A stretch of 64,000 bases of DNA from Plectonema cf. radiosum LEGE 06105 (GTDB lineage: Bacteria > Cyanobacteriota > Cyanobacteriia > Cyanobacteriales > Nostocaceae), in contig NZ_JADEWL010000023.1 in NCBI RefSeq assembly GCF_015207665.1, positions 1 to 64,000 on the forward strand, given 5' to 3'. The notes beneath the pieces were generated by a model. That model was not told the DNA's origin. It saw nothing but the letters and a program-made list of their open reading frames with translations, and did no database searches. Positions 60,547-64,000 of the stretch are shown in pieces (position 1 is the first letter of the stretch; the number at the start of each line of letters is the position of its first letter). The translations under genes and the position numbers were made by a program.

Positions 60547-61626
60547 CTAATTCCCATCGCTCCATTGATTGCGAATCTGTGCGGCAGTTTTTTGTAACTT
60601 CTGAAAATAATCTGTTTCAGTAATTTCCGCAACTTGATCCGTGACTTTTGCAGCATCAATTTCTACCTGCATCTGCTGCAACTGCTCGGTTAATTGTTGT
60701 TCGCGATGCCTGCGGTGTGCTTCGCGATCGCATACTTCCTGCACCATTTTTTGAAACACCCGTCCCAGTTGTCCTATTTCATCGGTACGTTTTGCGATTT
60801 GGTTTAAGCGATCGCGTTCCCTTCTAACTTCGGTGATGCTAATTCGATCGTGAGTAATTGTTTGGGCAAGTTGAGCCATTGGTTTTAAAGGTTGAATCAC
60901 TCTGTGCTTAAGTAAATAGTTAATCAATACAATAAAAGCTGCAAAAATGCTTATAAATATGTTGATGAATAGAAAAAGCGCTTTCCGAGCGTTAGCAAAT
61001 ACTTCACTTGCAGGAACATATATAATTTGTGTACCGATAACTTGATTGAGCTTCCAGCCATAACCGTGTTGAGTACCATATTTTTCTACATGGCTTTTTG
61101 GTGCAAGCTGCACATTTCCGTGACATACCAGACAACTCGAACTTGTTACGATTAATGGTTGAGCGCTGTAAAATAATTTTTCTCCAGTGCGAAGGCGAAA
61201 ACCTGACAACGTTTTGAGAGTGCGATCGCGATCGAACTGTTCGATTAATTTTGCCTCGAATCGGTCAACTTGGTTAGCTAAATTCGTAGGGTTAAGTGTT
61301 GCGTCTTTATAGACAAAATCTTTGTATTTCCAAGTTTGTTTGAGCGTGTCAAACACTTGTCTTGCTGCCAAACTGGGTATAGTTTCTGGAATAAACTGAG
61401 TTTGAGGATCGGCTATTTGAGCAATCAACGGTGCAATATCCTTAGTAGTATAACTTTTCACTGCATTCACCATCTGCATAGCCATTTGTCCTTGATGACT
61501 TATTTCCATTTCTGCTTTTTGCTCTAAAGCTTGAGACAATGCAAATCCCCCTACTGCAATTCCACCAATAAAAATTAGTGATAAGAGTAAGGTAAATTGA
61601 GAGGTAAGTTTAAGACGACGTAGCAT
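60547..61626 (-). CDS. DUF3365 (Tll0287-like) heme-binding sensor protein with HAMP domain
   Basis: Membrane helix 1 at residues 12-32 (TLLLSLIFIGGIAVGGFALS). A periplasmic DUF3365 domain follows with SSSCLVCHGNVQLAPKSHVE (CxxCH c-type heme motif) and RLRTGEKLFYSAQPL. Membrane helix 2 is near 217-240 (ALFLFINIFISIFAAFIVLI), then a HAMP domain (HRVIQPLKPMAQLAQTITHD) and a C-terminal coiled coil. There is no kinase or cyclase output domain; signal transfer would need a partner. DUF3365 proteins are proposed redox or gas sensors. It is transcribed divergently from the bacteriocin locus at 61898, and the MinD-like gene follows it by 57 bp, so the two may form an operon. Confidence 0.85.
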   Translation of the reverse strand: MLRRLKLTSQFTLLLSLIFIGGIAVGGFALSQALEQKAEMEISHQGQMAMQMVNAVKSYTTKDIAPLIAQIADPQTQFIPETIPSLAARQVFDTLKQTWKYKDFVYKDATLNPTNLANQVDRFEAKLIEQFDRDRTLKTLSGFRLRTGEKLFYSAQPLIVTSSSCLVCHGNVQLAPKSHVEKYGTQHGYGWKLNQVIGTQIIYVPASEVFANARKALFLFINIFISIFAAFIVLINYLLKHRVIQPLKPMAQLAQTITHDRISITEVRRERDRLNQIAKRTDEIGQLGRVFQKMVQEVCDREAHRRHREQQLTEQLQQMQVEIDAAKVTDQVAEITETDYFQKLQKTAAQIRNQWSDGN

Positions 61627-61897
61627 TTTCTAAGTCCCGTTAACGGTCTTATTTACTTATATATCTGAGCCACCTTAACTCGATCAAATTTTTCTGTAAC
61701 TACTATATAAGTGCAAATTTTCTCAAATTAAAATCTCCTACTTTAGTTGGAGTCACTTTGATGGATAAAAAGCAAGTTGCAAATCAAACGTTTTTCCGAT
61801 GTACATCTGAAAGCAAAATTCTATTATGAATACATCGAAAGCAAGCAAACGCAGCTAACGATAAACCAGTTAAAAAACACAACAACGGAGAACCACA

Positions 61898-62146
61898 ATG
61901 AATAACGATACCATGAATGCAGTTGAATTATCTGATAATCAACTCGACACAGTGAATGGTGGATTAGCAATCAGTTTCGGAGATGTTCAAGGTTTTGCAT
62001 CCGATGCATCTAACAGCTTCTCTCAGAAAAATCTGGCTGTAGGTCAACAAACTTTTGCAGGTCCTGGTGGTAGCGGTACCGCTTCTATGACCAGTTTACA
62101 AGAAATCTTTAGCTCTGCTGGTCAAGGTATTGCAATCCATTCATAA
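61898..62146 (+). CDS. CTB-type bacteriocin precursor peptide 1
   Basis: 82 residues with a double-glycine leader: NAVELSDNQLDTVNGG, cleavage expected after the GG at residues 22-23 (approximately). The core is Gly/Ser/Ala/Gln-rich (DASNSFSQKNLAVGQQTFAG, GPGGSGTASMTSLQE) without any Cys. The leader ELSDxQLDxVNGG matches cyanobacterial CTB-family/NHLP-exported precursors. Ribosome binding site CGGAG lies before ATG 61898. A terminator hairpin follows (62176-62215), then a second precursor. The nearby NHLP secretion gene supports export by a peptidase-ABC transporter. Confidence 0.8.
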   Translation: MNNDTMNAVELSDNQLDTVNGGLAISFGDVQGFASDASNSFSQKNLAVGQQTFAGPGGSGTASMTSLQEIFSSAGQGIAIHS

Positions 62147-62175
62147 GTTTATTCTGACTGGGAATTATCGAACTT

Positions 62176-62215
62176 AAGCAGAGATTGTTCTTAAAATGAA
62201 ACAGTCTCTGCTTTT
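62176..62215 (+). terminator. Rho-independent terminator after precursor 1
   Basis: AAGCAGAGATTGTT pairs with AACAGTCTCTGCTT (14 bp, one G-U), a 10-nt loop, followed by TT. A convincing terminator; it may attenuate rather than fully stop transcription into the rest of the locus, so precursor 1 would be made in excess. Confidence 0.75.
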
Positions 62216-62351
62216 ACTGTTAAATAGTTTATCCCAATTTGCATAAGTATCACTCCGCGAGAAATAGTCTACTTTTAGAAACCATTAATTGGTTGGATAG
62301 AGTCTACTAATTTACTTAAATCAATTATTGCAAAGAGCAAAGGAGAAAATA

Positions 62352-62633
62352 ATGTCTTATCAAGATGTAAATGATACTCCGCTGGAATTATCTGAAGAAG
62401 AACTTGAAGGAATCGCAGGAGGAGTTAATATTTTCTTCTCTGGGTCGATGTTTGGCAAAAGTGATATATTTTCATTACAGCGCCAAGGTTCAAGACGAAG
62501 AAGGGGAAGTTCTATTTTCAAATCTTCTCAAACATCTTCTTCGGCTTTTCAAGTTATTGGTTTGGGATTGAATTCTCCCAGCGATATTCTATCGTTTTTT
62601 AGTGGATTAGCTCAACTTTTTGGCAGAAAGTAA
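62352..62633 (+). CDS. CTB-type bacteriocin precursor peptide 2
   Basis: I start it at ATG 62352 (AGGAG 7-8 bp upstream) rather than at 62328. The leader LELSEEELEGIAGG has the expected double Gly, giving a core of about 68 residues (VNIFFSGSMFGKSDIFSLQR, then a basic QGSRRRRGSS, then a Ser-rich amphipathic end LSFFSGLAQLFGRK). No Cys, so not a lanthipeptide or sactipeptide substrate. The core is basic and amphipathic, compatible with a membrane-active peptide; the first precursor core is not basic. The cyclic-nucleotide-binding gene begins 64 bp downstream. Confidence 0.78.
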   Translation: MSYQDVNDTPLELSEEELEGIAGGVNIFFSGSMFGKSDIFSLQRQGSRRRRGSSIFKSSQTSSSAFQVIGLGLNSPSDILSFFSGLAQLFGRK

Positions 62634-62696
62634 TAATTCATACTTAAACTACAAAATTTGTTCTCCCATACATTACTCTTTAGGGGAGTTTATCGA

Positions 62697-63791
62697 ATGA
62701 CACAAGTTCTATTGAAGGAACTTAGCAATCAAGATATAGACTGGATGTTGGCAGTCGGACATCAAGTTGAAATTGAACCTGGAACTATTCTGATTCAACA
62801 AGGTCAACCGTTAAATGCGCTGTACATTCTTTTGGATGGAGCGTTGACGGTAACGCTTACTCAGAATAATGCTAATCCACTCGGTCGAGCTTTTGCAGCA
62901 CTTGAAGGTGGTGCGTTACCGGGACGAGAAATTGCGCGATTATCAAGCGGGGAGATGGTGGGAGAAATTCCTTTTATCGAAACTTACTTACCCTCTACTA
63001 CAGTTTGCGCGACGAGCAAATCTTTGGTTTTAGTAATTGATCGATCGCACTTACTACAAAAGTTGCAGCAAGACCTGAATTTTGCCGCGCATTTATATCG
63101 TGCAAGTGCGGTGCTGTTAGCAAATCGGTTAGAAATGTTGATGAATCAACTCGGACGCAGCACGGTTGTATTGAATCAACCGCAACTACGAGAAGCGTTA
63201 ATCATATTTGCCGAGTTACACGAATGCGATATTGATTGGCTGATTACTGCGGGACGAGTCCAACAAATTGCGGCTGATACGGTGTTGATTCGCAGTGGTA
63301 GACCGATTGAAGCTTTACATATTTTACTTGATGGGGCGATCGCCCTTAATGCCGCAGCCGAAGACTGTAACCCATTAACACAAGCTTTTTCTAATTTAGA
63401 GGATACAAATAGACCATTAGAACAAGAATTTGCCCGGTTATCTCGTGGTGATATTATTGGTGAAACTGAGTTTATTGAAGCACAACCACCAGCGGTAACA
63501 GTCAAGACGTTACGGAATTCGCGGGTGTTGTCGATTCCCCGGTGGAGATTGGCTGCAAAACTGCTGCATGATGTCGGGTTTGCAGTTAGATTTTATCGAG
63601 TGTTGTCTATTTTGTTAGCAGATAAGCTTCATGCGATCGCTCAGCAGTTGGGATATGGCAGATTAACTTACAGTAGCGGACAATCTTTAGAAAAATCTTA
63701 CGACAACGAACTTAATACACATTTTCTCACACAAGTTGCTTTGGCAGGAGCGCGATTTGAGTGGATGCTTAAACGAATTGGGATTGATTAA
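62697..63791 (+). CDS. Twin cyclic-nucleotide-binding domain protein of the bacteriocin locus
   Basis: I choose ATG 62697 (MTQVLLKELSNQDIDWMLAV) over an upstream in-frame ATG at 62658, because the domain begins there. Two cNMP-binding (cupin-type) domains repeat: ILIQQGQPLNALYILLDGAL with EIARLSSGEMVGEIPFIETY, and VLIRSGRPIEALHILLDGAI with EFARLSRGDIIGETEFIEAQ. No HTH domain, so not a classical CRP regulator; the phosphate-binding Arg signature is not conserved. Such proteins accompany NHLP bacteriocin exporters in cyanobacteria, sometimes as a domain of the transporter. It probably gates or scaffolds the exporter. Confidence 0.8.
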   Translation: MTQVLLKELSNQDIDWMLAVGHQVEIEPGTILIQQGQPLNALYILLDGALTVTLTQNNANPLGRAFAALEGGALPGREIARLSSGEMVGEIPFIETYLPSTTVCATSKSLVLVIDRSHLLQKLQQDLNFAAHLYRASAVLLANRLEMLMNQLGRSTVVLNQPQLREALIIFAELHECDIDWLITAGRVQQIAADTVLIRSGRPIEALHILLDGAIALNAAAEDCNPLTQAFSNLEDTNRPLEQEFARLSRGDIIGETEFIEAQPPAVTVKTLRNSRVLSIPRWRLAAKLLHDVGFAVRFYRVLSILLADKLHAIAQQLGYGRLTYSSGQSLEKSYDNELNTHFLTQVALAGARFEWMLKRIGID

Positions 63792-63832
63792 TCAGCACAG
63801 CAAAAAGATTTTAAATTTTAAGGATAAATTTA

Positions 63833-64000
63833 ATGGTAACGCAGCAAAATACACAGAATCAACTGTTTCGCAAGGAAGCTTTAGAAAAAGTAGCAACTCC
63901 CGAACAACTCGATCAATTAATCAAAATAACTAGTCCTCAACGTTGGTTTTCTTTATTTGCTGTTGGTTCGCTGGTTGCGGCTGGTTTAATATGGAGTATA
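63833..64000 (+). CDS. NHLP bacteriocin system secretion protein (HlyD family), 5' part
   Basis: From ATG 63833 to the window end (56 codons): NQLFRKEALEKVATPEQLDQ, then LIKITSPQRWFSLFAVGSLV and AAGLIWSI. The phrase FRKEALEKxxSPEQLDxLxx and the following single membrane helix are the typical start of the HlyD-like adaptor of NHLP/NHLM bacteriocin export systems. It would link the inner-membrane peptidase-ABC transporters, expected downstream outside the window, to the outer envelope. The cNMP-domain gene ends 41 bp upstream, so same operon. Confidence 0.85.
   Translation, partial: MVTQQNTQNQLFRKEALEKVATPEQLDQLIKITSPQRWFSLFAVGSLVAAGLIWSI

Noticed and set aside
61640-61700. A seventh copy of the CHAT-cluster motif (CAGATATATAAGTAAAT on the minus strand before the DUF3365 gene)
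   Set aside because: Only the TATATAAGT half matches; the TACATAAG half is absent, so it was not counted.

Overview
The window looks like accessory-rich chromosome (or a large replicon) of a filamentous, probably heterocyst-forming cyanobacterium. The evidence is: HIP1 octamers (GCGATCGC) throughout; several Uma2/DUF820 genes; a XisH-XisI protein (fdxN-element excision factors of Nostocales); HetF-type CHAT proteases; a PEP-CTERM protein; a Tll0287-like DUF3365 protein; and CTB-type bacteriocin precursors with an NHLP exporter gene. No rRNA, no intact tRNA gene and no CRISPR array was seen.

Layout. 1-3 kb: two unrecognised genes and two Uma2 genes, one of them dead. 3.1-9.2 kb: a co-directional cassette. 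It holds an HTH protein, several small membrane proteins of unknown family (three of them joined by in-frame stops or frame overlaps that suggest decay), an L,D-peptidase-like protein, an HNH-like membrane protein, a lysozyme-like membrane protein and an orphan cytosine-5 DNA methyltransferase. 9.2-10.5 kb: a MITE-like repeat and a dead gene. 10.5-19.2 kb: a giant secreted adhesin/RHS protein with a variable C-terminal tip, then a PEP-CTERM protein.

20.9-50.2 kb is the core of the window: a cluster of caspase-fold proteins. On the minus strand there are two units: (i) TPR protein, TPR-CHAT protease, Tat-signal caspase/DUF4384 protein; and (ii) an atypical sigma-70-like protein, a DUF1822 protein, a CHAT-CHASE2 membrane protein and a DUF928-like protein. 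A second TPR-CHAT protease with its own promoter-like element lies between them. On the plus strand, past a divergent promoter region, are secreted and membrane proteins, a third TPR-CHAT protease, an RDD membrane protein and a 2210-residue WD40-TPR-CHAT protein. Six copies of one promoter-like motif (about TACATAAGCTCC, a spacer, then GGAGATATATATAAG) sit ahead of these units, including the unit encoding the sigma-like protein. I read this as a co-regulated caspase/CHAT regulon; I propose, without proof, that the sigma-like protein controls it.

50.2-59.7 kb is a graveyard of mobile and defence genes: a broken PRiA4_ORF3 gene, an antitoxin-like N-terminus, a natural XisH-XisI fusion, a 3' half of tRNA-Cys next to an integrase N-terminus, a truncated SNF2-type helicase, a dead IS4-family transposase with an intact group II intron nested in it, palindromic repeats, a retropepsin-like gene pair, a deleted hsdM and an ISL3 fragment. 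59.7-64 kb: a MinD/ParA-like ATPase, a heme/HAMP sensor-like protein and, divergently, the start of an NHLP bacteriocin locus (two double-glycine precursors, a twin cyclic-nucleotide-binding protein, and the beginning of the HlyD-type secretion protein).
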